Below, piece after piece: positions 1 to 10,264 of a DNA stretch of 61,308 nt (position 1 is the first letter of the stretch; each line of letters begins with the position of its first letter). The stretch is from the NCBI RefSeq assembly GCF_030150155.1, contig NZ_JASLGR010000025.1, positions 1 to 61,308 on the forward strand. The letters are read 5' to 3'. Made by a program: the position numbers and the translations under genes. The notes beneath the pieces are model-generated. The model searched no databases. It was not told where the DNA came from and was given only the letters and a program-made list of their open reading frames with translations. The DNA comes from Nocardioides sp. (GTDB lineage: Bacteria; Actinomycetota; Actinomycetes; Propionibacteriales; Nocardioidaceae).

Positions 1-2269
<2,269 letters not shown>

Positions 2270-2330
2270 CTGAGAATCCTCCCACTCCCCTTCACACCCG
2301 GGGGAATCGTCTCGCCACTAGGCTGGAGTG

Positions 2331-3191
2331 GTGATCGAGTTCGAGCGTGCGGCACTGGGTGAGGGAGCGTTGGTCGACCCGGTGGTGATCGCCGCGTTCG
2401 AGGGCTGGAACGACGCCGCCGACGCCGCGTCCAACGCTGTGGACCACCTGATCTCGGTGTGGAACGCCCGCCTGGTCGGTGAGATCGACCCCGAGGACTA
2501 CTACGACTTCCAGGTCAACCGTCCGATGGTCGGCAGCGGTCCCGACGGGATCCGCCGGATCACCTGGCCCACCACCCGGATCTGGCTGGCCTCCCCGCCC
2601 GACCTGCCCCGCGACGTCATCCTGATCCGCGGCCTGGAGCCCTCGATGCGGTGGCGCCAGTTCTGCGACGAGCTGATCGACATGCTCGGCCTGCTCGGCT
2701 CCACGATGGTGGTCACCCTGGGCGCGCTGCTGGCCGACGCCCCACACACCCGCCCGATCCCGGTCTCGGGGACCTCCACCGAGCCCGACCTGCTGGACCG
2801 GCTCCAGCTGGAGGTCTCCACCTACGAGGGCCCGACCGGCATCGTGGGCGTGTTCCAGGAGGCCTGCGTGGGCGAGGACCTGCCGGCAGCGTCATTCTGG
2901 GCCGCGGTGCCGCACTACGTCGCCCAGCCGCCGTGCCCGAAGGCGACCCTGGCCCTCATCCACCGGATCGAGGAGCTGCTCCAGACCCCGATCCCGCTGG
3001 GTGAGCTGCCCGAGGACGCCCGCGCCTGGGAGCGCGGCGTCGACGAGCTCGCGGCCGAGGACTCCGACATCGCCGACTACGTCCGTTCCCTGGAGGAGAC
3101 CCGGGACACCACGGACCTGCCCGAGGCCTCGGGTGAGGCGATCGCGCGGGAGTTCGAGCGCTACTTGAAGCGGCGCGACGAGTCCGAGTGA
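2331..3191 (+). CDS. PAC2 family protein (proteasome-assembly-chaperone-like)
   Basis: A 286-residue protein starting MIEFERAALGEG with the block AAFEGWNDAADAAS, typical of the actinobacterial PAC2 (proteasome assembly chaperone 2-like) family. The family fold resembles eukaryotic proteasome assembly chaperones, and actinobacteria do own proteasomes, but the bacterial role is not settled. Two GTG codons are adjacent (2328 and 2331). I prefer 2331 because a TAGGCT -10 box at 2319-2324 lies 6 nt before it, the leaderless spacing seen repeatedly in this window. The acidic C-terminus (ends KRRDESE) is usual. It converges with mshC, whose stop is 9 bp away. Confidence 0.88.
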   Translation: MIEFERAALGEGALVDPVVIAAFEGWNDAADAASNAVDHLISVWNARLVGEIDPEDYYDFQVNRPMVGSGPDGIRRITWPTTRIWLASPPDLPRDVILIRGLEPSMRWRQFCDELIDMLGLLGSTMVVTLGALLADAPHTRPIPVSGTSTEPDLLDRLQLEVSTYEGPTGIVGVFQEACVGEDLPAASFWAAVPHYVAQPPCPKATLALIHRIEELLQTPIPLGELPEDARAWERGVDELAAEDSDIADYVRSLEETRDTTDLPEASGEAIAREFERYLKRRDESE

Positions 3192-3200
3192 GCCGGCGGA

Positions 3201-4439
3201 CTAGAGCTTGAGGCCCAGCGCGGCGTCGAGCAGGTTCGCGATCGTGACGGCCGCGGTCGGGTCGGAGTTGTCGGCCAGACCGTCCTTGCCCAAGGTGGCG
3301 TCCACCCAGGCCTGGACCAGCTCGACGGCCGAGGGGGCGTCCAGGTCGGCAGCGAGCACGTCGAGGACGTCCTCGACCACCGGCAGCGCCGGAGCACCCG
3401 AGCCGAGTGCCAGCGCACGACGCCACTCGTCGACGGTGTCGAACGCCTGACGCAGCTCGTCGTTGGTCCACTCCCAGTCCGAGCGGTAGTGGTGACGCAG
3501 CAGCACCATCCGGATCGCCATCGGGTCGATGTCGGAATTGCGCAGCGAGGAGACGAAGACCAGGTTGCCCCGCGACTTCGACATCTTCTCGCCGTCGTAG
3601 GCGACCATGCCGGCGTGCGCGTAGACCTTCGCGAACGGGGTGCCCGGGACAGCGACCTGAGCGTGGCCAGCACACATCTCGTGGTGCGGGAAGACCAGGT
3701 CGGAGCCGCCACCCTGGACGTCGAAGGCACCGCCGAGGTGCTCCATCGCGATCGCGGCGCACTCGATGTGCCAGCCCGGCCGGCCCTTGCCGAACGGCGA
3801 GTCCCACGACGGCTCGCCCTCACGCTCGGCCAGCCACACGATCGGGTCGAGCGGGTCCTTCTTGCCCGGGCGCTCGGGGTCGCCGCCACGCTCGGGGAAG
3901 ATCCGCAGCATCTCCTCGCGGGAGTAGTGCGACTCCTCGCCGAAGGCCGGGTCGGCGGTCACGGAGAAGTAGTGGTCGCCCTCGACCTCGTAGACCGCAC
4001 CGGCGTCCTGGAGACGCTGGATCAGGTCGATCACGAGCGGGATCGACTCCACCGCACCGGTGTAGTGCGCCGGCGGCAGCACCCGCAGGGCGGTCATGTC
4101 CTGGCGGAACAGCTCGGTCTCTCGCTCGGCCAGCTCGACCCAGTCGACGCCGACCTTCGTCGCCCGCTCCAGCAGCGGGTCGTCGACGTCGGTGACGTTC
4201 TGCGCGTAGACCACGTCGTGGCCGGCGTTGCGCCAGGCGCGGTTGAGCAGGTCGAAGCCGACGTACGTCGCCGCGTGACCCATGTGGGTGGCGTCGTACG
4301 GCGTGATCCCGCAGACATAGAGTCGCGCGGCCCCCTCGGGCACGACCGGGACCAAGCCACCGGTCGCGGTGTCGTGCAGCGCGACCTCCGGGGCAGTCAC
4401 GGGCAGGGCGGGGACGTCAGGGGCACTCCACGGCTGCAT
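3201..4439 (-). CDS. mshC: cysteine--1-D-myo-inosityl 2-amino-2-deoxy-alpha-D-glucopyranoside ligase (mycothiol synthesis)
   Basis: MshC joins cysteine by ATP to GlcN-inositol, the third enzyme step of mycothiol synthesis. The 412-residue protein starts MQPWSAPDVP, as MshC proteins do. It shows the class I aminoacyl-tRNA synthetase-like HIGH motif (THMGHAATY), the KMSKS loop (EKMSKSRGN), and zinc-ligand cysteines in YVCGITPYD and GWHIECAAI. An in-frame start 15 codons upstream is possible, but the -10 box TAGACT (4447-4452) sits 7 nt before the ATG at 4439, so the transcript is probably leaderless from there. It is the last gene of the cluster phosphatase-DUF3090-SCO1664-mshC, an order common in actinobacteria, but seems to have its own promoter. 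Confidence 0.96.
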   Translation of the reverse strand: MQPWSAPDVPALPVTAPEVALHDTATGGLVPVVPEGAARLYVCGITPYDATHMGHAATYVGFDLLNRAWRNAGHDVVYAQNVTDVDDPLLERATKVGVDWVELAERETELFRQDMTALRVLPPAHYTGAVESIPLVIDLIQRLQDAGAVYEVEGDHYFSVTADPAFGEESHYSREEMLRIFPERGGDPERPGKKDPLDPIVWLAEREGEPSWDSPFGKGRPGWHIECAAIAMEHLGGAFDVQGGGSDLVFPHHEMCAGHAQVAVPGTPFAKVYAHAGMVAYDGEKMSKSRGNLVFVSSLRNSDIDPMAIRMVLLRHHYRSDWEWTNDELRQAFDTVDEWRRALALGSGAPALPVVEDVLDVLAADLDAPSAVELVQAWVDATLGKDGLADNSDPTAAVTIANLLDAALGLKL

Positions 4440-4468
4440 GGCCCGCAGTCTACGGGCGCTCGTCCAGC

Positions 4469-5242
4469 TCAGAACGGCGGCCACGGGATCGCGGGTCGAC
4501 CGAGCTCCGGACTGGGCATCGTCGCGGTGCCGATCAGGGTGTCCAGGCGTTCGGCCAGAGCCCTCAGATCGGTGGTGGTGAGCCAGAAGCCGAGCTCGTC
4601 GCCGAGGTCGCCCGCGACCTGGGCGCGCAGCTCCCGCAGTGCCCCCAGCTCGGCGTCGGTGAGGCGCTCACCGGCCCACCCCCACAGCACCGTGCGGAGC
4701 TTGGGCTCGTGGTGGAAGCAGATGCCGTGGTCGATGCCATAGCGGTGTCCGTCGGGCTGCTCCAGCACGTGCCCGCCCTTGCGGTCGGCGTTGTTGATCA
4801 CGACGTCGAAGATCGCGATCCGGCGCAGCAGCTCGGAGTCCTCGTGGACCAGGGAGATCGGGGTGTCGTCGTACGCCGTCGCGTCGAAGACCCACAGGTA
4901 GCCCGGCGGCACCTTCCCGACCGCGACGATGTCGACGGCCGGGCGAGCGTCCTGGTCGGCCGGGCGCCAGACCTGGACCATGCCCGGGCCGAACGGTCCC
5001 TCGCGGAACCAGGTCGGCGGCACCACGTCCCAGCCGAGCGCCTCGGAGATCAGGGCCGCGGCGACCTCCCGGTAGGCCAGCCGGCCGTCAGGGAAGTCCC
5101 ACAGCGGCTGCTCCCCCGCGATCGGCTTGTAGACCACCTGCTGGTCGCCGATGGTGCCGACGTACGTGTGATTGGAGGCGCCCTGCACCCGGCCGACGAG
5201 CACCAGCTCGTCCTCGACCAGGTCGACGCCCTCAGGGGTCAC
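4469..5242 (-). CDS. SCO1664 family protein (kinase-like fold)
   Basis: A 257-residue protein of the conserved actinobacterial SCO1664 family. It contains SNHTYVG and VVYKPIAGE near the N-terminus (a lysine in the position of a kinase-like ATP-binding lysine), INNADRKGGHVL and GIDHGICFH further on. These resemble the catalytic and metal-binding stretches of HipA/PI-kinase-like folds; that reading is inference. The GTG start at 5242 overlaps the end of the DUF3090 gene by 11 nt, suggesting translational coupling. It lies between DUF3090 and mshC, an order often conserved, but a direct link to mycothiol has not been shown. Confidence 0.88.
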   Translation of the reverse strand: MTPEGVDLVEDELVLVGRVQGASNHTYVGTIGDQQVVYKPIAGEQPLWDFPDGRLAYREVAAALISEALGWDVVPPTWFREGPFGPGMVQVWRPADQDARPAVDIVAVGKVPPGYLWVFDATAYDDTPISLVHEDSELLRRIAIFDVVINNADRKGGHVLEQPDGHRYGIDHGICFHHEPKLRTVLWGWAGERLTDAELGALRELRAQVAGDLGDELGFWLTTTDLRALAERLDTLIGTATMPSPELGRPAIPWPPF

Positions 5243-5840
5243 GGCGCTTGAACCCGTTGGCGCGCGGGCACAGATGGCCCCCGACGTCGATCGGACCCCC
5301 ACAGAACGGGCACGCCTCGCGCCCGGCACCGACCACCTGGAGCGCCCGCTGCGCGAACGCCCGGGCCTGGCCCGCCGCCAGGGAGACGACGAAGACCTCG
5401 CTCGGCTCGGCCTCCTCCTCCGCTGCCATCCCGGCCAGCTCGGCGAGCTCCTCGAGCCCTTCGGCCTCCTCCAGGGCACCGGGGTCGACGGCGGTTTCCT
5501 CGAACGGGTAGACCTCGATCACGACCCGGGCGATGGACGGGTCCCACGACAGCGTCATGGTGCCGGCGCGGAACTCCTCCTCGATCGGCGACTCCAACGG
5601 CTCGTTGTCCACCAGCCCCAGCGGCGCCATCGCCGGGATCACGGTCGGGGCGCTGCCGGCGACCTCGTCGAGCAGCTCCTCGACCCGCTCGGCGAGCAGG
5701 GCGACCTGCTGCTTCTCCAGGGCGACGCTGACCAGGCGGCGCTGCTGACGCGCCTGCAGGAAGAAGGTGCGAGCCCCGGGCTCGCCGACGGTGCCCGCGA
5801 CGAAGCGGTCGGGCTGGTCGAAACGGTGTACGACGGGCAT
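5232..5840 (-). CDS. DUF3090 family protein
   Basis: A 202-residue protein starting MPVVHRFDQPDRFVAG, a recognisable start of the actinobacterial DUF3090 family. The C-terminus has CPFCGGPIDVGGHLCP, three cysteines and a histidine that could bind zinc like a small ribbon. The middle is rich in Glu. Its ATG follows the stop of the upstream phosphatase gene after a single base, and its own end overlaps the next gene by 11 nt, so the three genes are a tight operon. Function unknown. Confidence 0.9.
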   Translation of the reverse strand: MPVVHRFDQPDRFVAGTVGEPGARTFFLQARQQRRLVSVALEKQQVALLAERVEELLDEVAGSAPTVIPAMAPLGLVDNEPLESPIEEEFRAGTMTLSWDPSIARVVIEVYPFEETAVDPGALEEAEGLEELAELAGMAAEEEAEPSEVFVVSLAAGQARAFAQRALQVVGAGREACPFCGGPIDVGGHLCPRANGFKRRDP

Positions 5841-5841
5841 C

Positions 5842-6552
5842 TCAGGCCGCCTCTCCGGGTCCGGCTCCACCGCCGACGACAGCGTCGTTGCTGCTCTCGG
5901 CGGGAGCGTTGACAGGCGGCACCAGCCAGCTGAGGTCGCCTGCGTGGGTGTTGGTGGCGAGCACGAACGGCCGCGACTCGGTGTAGCGGATCACCGAGAT
6001 CGAGGCCGGGTCGACGTGCAGCCGCTGGAACAGGTCGAGGTGCATCCCGAGCGCGTCAGCCAGGACGGCCTTGATCAGGTCGCCGTGCGAGACGGCCACC
6101 CAGACGGCGCTCTCGCCCGCCTCGGCGCTCACCGCCGCATCCTGCTCGCGTACGGCGGCCACGGCCCGGGCCTGCATCGCGGCCATCGACTCCCCGCCGG
6201 GGAAGACCGCCGCCGAGGGCTGGGCCTGCACCGTCTTCCACAGCGGCTCGCCGGTCAGCTCGGCGATCTTGCGACCCTGCCACTGGCCGTAGTCGCACTC
6301 GGTCAGGCGCTTCTCCTCACGCCACGGCGGCGGTGCGTCCTGTGCGTCCAGGATGGTCTTGGCGGTCTGCTTGCAGCGCTGGATCGGGCTGGTCACGATC
6401 GCTGCCAGCGGGATCGGCGCGATCCGGTCGGCGGCGTTGCGGGCCTGCGCGATCCCCGTCGGATCGAGCTTGACGCCCGGCATGCGCCCTGCAAGAACAC
6501 CCGAGGAGTTCGCGGTGCTCCGTCCGTGCCGGACAAGAATCACGGTGGCCAT
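5842..6552 (-). CDS. MSMEG_4193-type histidine phosphatase
   Basis: A 236-residue histidine phosphatase superfamily (phosphoglycerate-mutase-like) protein. The catalytic RHG motif is in VILVRHGRSTAN at the N-terminus and the second histidine in VAVSHGDLIKAVL. It fits the putative phosphoglycerate mutase family typified by MSMEG_4193, which neighbours the mshC gene in mycobacteria and relatives. The substrate is unknown. The ATG at 6552 is preceded at 7 nt by TAGGCT on the minus strand, so it is probably leaderless and is the first gene of the operon running into DUF3090 and the SCO1664-like gene. It is divergent from corA. Confidence 0.9.
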   Translation of the reverse strand: MATVILVRHGRSTANSSGVLAGRMPGVKLDPTGIAQARNAADRIAPIPLAAIVTSPIQRCKQTAKTILDAQDAPPPWREEKRLTECDYGQWQGRKIAELTGEPLWKTVQAQPSAAVFPGGESMAAMQARAVAAVREQDAAVSAEAGESAVWVAVSHGDLIKAVLADALGMHLDLFQRLHVDPASISVIRYTESRPFVLATNTHAGDLSWLVPPVNAPAESSNDAVVGGGAGPGEAA

Positions 6553-6598
6553 GCGTGCCAGCCTAGTCAGCGCCTGTGCGTGTCCTAGCGTGTGCACT
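6553..6598. promoter_or_regulatory. back-to-back leaderless promoters
   Basis: Only 46 bp separate the two divergent start codons. Minus-strand TAGGCT lies 7 nt before the phosphatase ATG, and plus-strand TAGCGT lies 7 nt before the corA GTG at 6599. Both -10 boxes fit inside this interval, so the two polymerase sites must overlap in their upstream parts. This is inferred from spacing only. Confidence 0.6.
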
Positions 6599-7579
6599 GT
6601 GATCGTGGACATTGCGCTCTACCGTGGCGGCCGACGTCTCGAGGTCGACTGCCACCCGCACGAGTACGCGGCGTTGCGCGAGCGCGCCTCGGAGTCGGGC
6701 GACTTCATCTGGCTGGGCCTGTACGCGCCGAGCCAGTCCGAGCTGAACGAGGTCGCCCAGGCCTTCGACCTGCATCCGCTGGCGGTCGAGGACGCGATCA
6801 CCGCCCATCAGCGACCCAAGCTCGAGCGCTACGGGGACAGCATCTTCCTGGTGCTCAAGACCCTCTGGTACGTCGACGCCGACGACCAGGTCGAGACCGG
6901 CGAGATCAACCTCTTCGTCGGCCGCGACTTCATCATCACGGTGCGGCACGGTCGCGGCGTCCGCCTCGACACCGCACGGCACGAGGTGGAGAAGTCGCCC
7001 GAGCGGCTCTCCCAAGGCCCCTCGGCAGCGATCTGGGCCGTGGCCGACACCGTCGTCGACGGCTACCTGTCGGTGCTCAACGAGCTCCAGATCGACGTCG
7101 ACGAAGTGGAGACCTCGGTCTTCTCCCCGGTCCGCACCAGTGACTCCGAACGGATCTACACCCTCAAGCGTGAGCTGGCCGAGGTCCGTCGCGCCGTGCA
7201 GCCGCTGCGCGAGCCGATCCGCAACTTCGCCGCCGGCAACGTCGCCGAGGTCGACCCCGACATCCAGCCGTTCTTCAGGGACGTGCTCGACCACCTCAAC
7301 CAGGCCGCCGACAGCGCCGAGCAGCTCGAGTCGATGCTGTCCTCGGCCTTCGAGGCCCATCTCGCCCAGATCTCGGTTCAGCAGAACGACGACATGCGCA
7401 AGATCTCCGCGGGCGCCGCGCTGGTCGTCGTACCGACGTTCGTCGCCGGCGTCTACGGGATGAACGTGCAGCTGTGGCCGAACAACGGCACCTGGGCCGC
7501 CTTCGGCGTCGCGATCGGCCTGATGGTGCTGTCCGTCGGCGTGCTGTGGTGGTTCTTCCGCAAGTCCGGCTGGCTCTGA
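6599..7579 (+). CDS. corA: CorA family magnesium/cobalt transporter
   Basis: A 326-residue CorA channel for Mg2+ (and Co2+) uptake. The N-terminal cytosolic domain starts VIVDIALYRGGRR. The C-terminus has the two membrane helices and the hallmark GMN ion-selectivity motif (VYGMNVQLWPNN; family consensus YGMN), followed by a helix and a short basic end (FFRKSGWL). The GTG at 6599 is chosen because TAGCGT lies 7 nt upstream and the N-terminus then matches the family; a frame extension upstream would read into the divergent promoter. It converges with a small membrane protein gene that ends 24 bp downstream. Confidence 0.94.
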   Translation: MIVDIALYRGGRRLEVDCHPHEYAALRERASESGDFIWLGLYAPSQSELNEVAQAFDLHPLAVEDAITAHQRPKLERYGDSIFLVLKTLWYVDADDQVETGEINLFVGRDFIITVRHGRGVRLDTARHEVEKSPERLSQGPSAAIWAVADTVVDGYLSVLNELQIDVDEVETSVFSPVRTSDSERIYTLKRELAEVRRAVQPLREPIRNFAAGNVAEVDPDIQPFFRDVLDHLNQAADSAEQLESMLSSAFEAHLAQISVQQNDDMRKISAGAALVVVPTFVAGVYGMNVQLWPNNGTWAAFGVAIGLMVLSVGVLWWFFRKSGWL

Positions 7580-7603
7580 GGCAGCACCGTCTCGCCTCCG
7601 GGC

Positions 7604-8188
7604 TCAGTGCCCCAGAGCGACCTTGGCGACTACGATCACCGCAGCCACGCCTGCCGTGATCAGTCCGCCGACGAAGACCCGGAAGCTGAGCTGGCGACCA
7701 CGGACGCGCTCGGCGACCAGCTGGACCGCGGCCATCCGCAGCACCACGGAGCCGCCGGCGATCAGAGCGGCCAGCGCGGTGGGCAGCCAGCCGAACCAGC
7801 CCAGCATCAGGACGAAGGACGGGAAGAACGCCGACGAGGCGATCGGGACCGCGTCGCGCAGCTCGTCGAGCACCGACTCGCGCACCCTCTCGGGGCCGGC
7901 GTGCTCGGCGGGGTGGGAGTCCGGGACCGCTGAGTGGGCCACCAGCTCGGCGAACACGTGGGCGACGTACGTCGTCACGCCCGTGCCCACCACCAGCAGC
8001 GCCGCCTCGCCGTTCTCGATCGTGTGTCCGGTGGCGACGGCCACCGAGGCGAGCACCAGGATGTTGCCGTAGACGTAGGCGGCCAGCCGCGAGGCGGCAC
8101 GCTCGGGTGGCAGCGGGCCGTCACGGCGCTCGGTCACCCGACGGCGCCACCGCCCCGCCGGATGGTGATGACTGTGCTGACCGCTCAC
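7604..8188 (-). CDS. multi-pass membrane protein with His-rich N-terminus
   Basis: A 194-residue protein with about five hydrophobic segments (for example NILVLASVAVATG, ALLVVGTGVTTYVAHVF, FFPSFVLMLGWFGWLPTAL, VFVGGLITAGVAAVIVVAK). The N-terminus SGQHSHHHPAGRWRRR combines a His cluster and a basic stretch that could bind metal. It resembles the small integral membrane proteins found in actinobacteria near uppP, but I do not recognise a named family. The GTG start lies 16 nt after the uppP stop on the same strand, so it is probably co-transcribed with uppP. Function unknown. Confidence 0.75.
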   Translation of the reverse strand: MSGQHSHHHPAGRWRRRVTERRDGPLPPERAASRLAAYVYGNILVLASVAVATGHTIENGEAALLVVGTGVTTYVAHVFAELVAHSAVPDSHPAEHAGPERVRESVLDELRDAVPIASSAFFPSFVLMLGWFGWLPTALAALIAGGSVVLRMAAVQLVAERVRGRQLSFRVFVGGLITAGVAAVIVVAKVALGH

Positions 8189-8204
8189 GCCGTTCCGCTC
8201 AGCC

Positions 8205-9032
8205 TCAGGTGGCGCTGATGACCGAGGTCGACAGCAGGCCGAGCAGCACGACGCCCAGGACGACGCGGTACGGGACGAAGGCGACGATGGTGTTGGACGC
8301 GACGAACTTCAGCAGCCATGCCACGGCGACGTACGCGACGACGAAGGCGACCGCGGTGCCGACGATGGTCTGGCCGATCCCGATGTGGGAGCCGACCACG
8401 TCCTTCATCTCGTACAGGCCCGCGGCGAAGAGTGCCGGGATGGAGAGGAAGAAGCTGAGCCGGGTGGCGGTGACGCGGTCGAGGTTGAGCAGCAGACCGG
8501 TGGAGATGGTGGCGCCGGAGCGGGAGACGCCCGGGATCAGGGCGATGCACTGCGCCAGGCCGATCACGACCGCGTCGCGCATGGTCAGCTTGCGCTCGCC
8601 ACGGTCCTGACGACCGACCCGCTCGGCGAAGACCATCACCGCGCTCCAGGCGATCAGCGCACCGGCCACCCACCACAGCGAGCGCAGCGGACCGGAGATG
8701 ACGTCCTTGGCCGCCAGTCCGATGATGCCGATCGGGATGGAACCGACGATCACGTACCAGCCCATCCGGTGCTCGATGGTGCCGCGCAGCTCGGGCTTGA
8801 CCAGGCCGGAGAACCACCCGCGGACGATGTCGCGGATGTCCTTGGCGAAGTACACCAGGACCGCGAAGATCGCCCCCATCTGGATCACGGCGGTGTACGC
8901 CGTCACGGAGTCGTCATCGATCGGAAGGCCGAGGATCTTCTCGGCGATCGTGAGGTGACCGGTGCTGGAGACCGGAAGGAACTCGGTCAGTCCCTCGACG
9001 ATTCCCAGGATCACAGAGTCGAAGTAGTTCAC
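8205..9032 (-). CDS. uppP: undecaprenyl-diphosphatase UppP (BacA family)
   Basis: A 275-residue integral membrane phosphatase that recycles undecaprenyl diphosphate to the monophosphate carrier for cell-wall synthesis. Visible motifs: the N-terminal GIVEGLTEFLPVSSTGHL (E/Q-rich catalytic motif 1) and LIPGVSRSGATI (motif 2, with the essential Ser and Arg). About eight hydrophobic helices follow the usual layout. The GTG at 9032 gives the standard N-terminus MNYFDSVILG, and TAGGCT lies 8 nt upstream on the minus strand, so it appears leaderless. It is divergent from the aldo/keto reductase, with which it shares a 63-bp promoter region. Confidence 0.96.
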   Translation of the reverse strand: MNYFDSVILGIVEGLTEFLPVSSTGHLTIAEKILGLPIDDDSVTAYTAVIQMGAIFAVLVYFAKDIRDIVRGWFSGLVKPELRGTIEHRMGWYVIVGSIPIGIIGLAAKDVISGPLRSLWWVAGALIAWSAVMVFAERVGRQDRGERKLTMRDAVVIGLAQCIALIPGVSRSGATISTGLLLNLDRVTATRLSFFLSIPALFAAGLYEMKDVVGSHIGIGQTIVGTAVAFVVAYVAVAWLLKFVASNTIVAFVPYRVVLGVVLLGLLSTSVISAT

Positions 9033-9095
9033 AGACGACCAGCCTAGAGGCGTGGCACTCTCACTTCGGGTATGCCACGCACTATGTTGCTCTTC

Positions 9096-10040
9096 ATGCA
9101 GCAACGCTCGCTCGGGTCCAGCGGCCTCAAGGTCTCCCGGCTCGGGCTCGGGACCGCCACCTGGGGACGCGGGACCGATGAACACGAGGCCCGCGACCAG
9201 ATGATCGCCTTCTCCGAGTCCGGCGGCACCCTGGTCGACTCCGCGTCGGCGTACAACGACGGACAGTCCGAGACCATGCTCGGCCGTCTGATCGGCGACG
9301 TCGTGGCCCGCGACGAGATCGTGATCTCGACCAAGGCCGGGATCAGCCGTCGCGGCGGCCACCGCAGCGTCGACACCTCCCGCGGCCACCTGCTGCGCTC
9401 CCTGGAGGACTCCCTCACCCGGCTGGGCACCGACCACGTCGACCTGTGGCAGGTCCACATGTGGTCCGACGACGCTCCGCTGGAGGAGACGCTGGCAGCC
9501 CTCGACCATGCGGTCTCCTCGGGCAAGGCGACCTACATCGGGATCTCGAACTACGCCGGGTGGCAGACCGCCCAGGCCGCGACCTGGCTGCGCGCCTCGG
9601 GCCGCACCCCGTTGGTCTCCACCCAGGTGCAGTACTCCCTGCTCGCCCGCGAGGCCGAGTACGACATCCTTCCCGCCGCCGACGCCAACGGCCTGGGCCT
9701 GCTGGCCTGGTCGCCGCTGGCCGGCGGGGTGCTGACCGGCAAGTACCGCACCGGCACCCCCTCGGACTCCCGTGGCGCCGAGCGTGACATGGCCTCCCGC
9801 GTCGACGCCCACCTGGACGGCCGTGGCCGCAGCATCGTCGAGGCGGTCTGCAAGGCCGCCGACGGCCTCGGCTGGCAGCCGCTCCAGGTCGCCCTGGCCT
9901 GGCTGCGCGACCGTCCCGGCGTGACCGCCCCGATCCTCGGTGCCCGCACCGCCGCTCAGCTGCACACCGCTCTGGCCGTGGAGTCGCTCGCGCTCCCCCG
10001 CGAGCTGGCCGCCGCCCTCGACGACGTCTCGGCCGAGTAG
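9096..10040 (+). CDS. aldo/keto reductase
   Basis: A 314-residue NADP(H)-dependent aldo/keto reductase of the voltage-gated potassium-channel beta-subunit/YajO-like type. Seen: N-terminal RSLGSSGLKVSRLGLG, the catalytic Asp and Tyr in VDSASAYNDGQSE, Lys in ISTKAGI, and His in WQVHMWSDD. The substrate cannot be told from sequence. Three in-frame ATGs exist (9072, 9084, 9096). I chose 9096 because TATGTT at 9083-9088 lies 7 nt upstream and the protein then begins directly with the family's first strand. The next gene (DUF5703) begins 3 nt after the stop. Confidence 0.92.
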   Translation: MQQRSLGSSGLKVSRLGLGTATWGRGTDEHEARDQMIAFSESGGTLVDSASAYNDGQSETMLGRLIGDVVARDEIVISTKAGISRRGGHRSVDTSRGHLLRSLEDSLTRLGTDHVDLWQVHMWSDDAPLEETLAALDHAVSSGKATYIGISNYAGWQTAQAATWLRASGRTPLVSTQVQYSLLAREAEYDILPAADANGLGLLAWSPLAGGVLTGKYRTGTPSDSRGAERDMASRVDAHLDGRGRSIVEAVCKAADGLGWQPLQVALAWLRDRPGVTAPILGARTAAQLHTALAVESLALPRELAAALDDVSAE

Positions 10041-10043
10041 CCC

Positions 10044-10262
10044 GTGGCAGCCGTCGACCGTCGACCGCCTGCACCCGGGGTGGAGTGGGAGTTCGACCAC
10101 ATCCACCTCAGCCGCGAGATGTCGCGCAACGCGGTCACGCGCTACCTGGTGGAGCAGGCCGAGACCGGTGGCTGGACCCTGGATCGGGTCCGGATCGGGG
10201 CCGACGGGATCCGCCGGGTGATCCTGCGTCGCAAGATCATCCGCGCCGTGCGGACCGCCTGA
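10044..10262 (+). CDS. DUF5703 family protein
   Basis: A 72-residue protein with WEFDHIHLSREMSRNAV and RRVILRRKIIRAV, the recognisable pattern of the small actinobacterial DUF5703 family. The C-terminus is strongly basic (RRKIIRAVRTA). The GTG start lies 3 nt after the stop of the aldo/keto reductase, so the two are likely co-transcribed and translated together. It converges with the M20 peptidase gene, whose stop is 2 bp away. No known function. Confidence 0.85.
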   Translation: MAAVDRRPPAPGVEWEFDHIHLSREMSRNAVTRYLVEQAETGGWTLDRVRIGADGIRRVILRRKIIRAVRTA

Positions 10263-10264
10263 CC

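Noticed and set aside
2270..2330. Cobalamin riboswitch before metH
   Set aside because: Only 61 bp separate metH from the divergent gene, and no B12-box-like sequence is seen.
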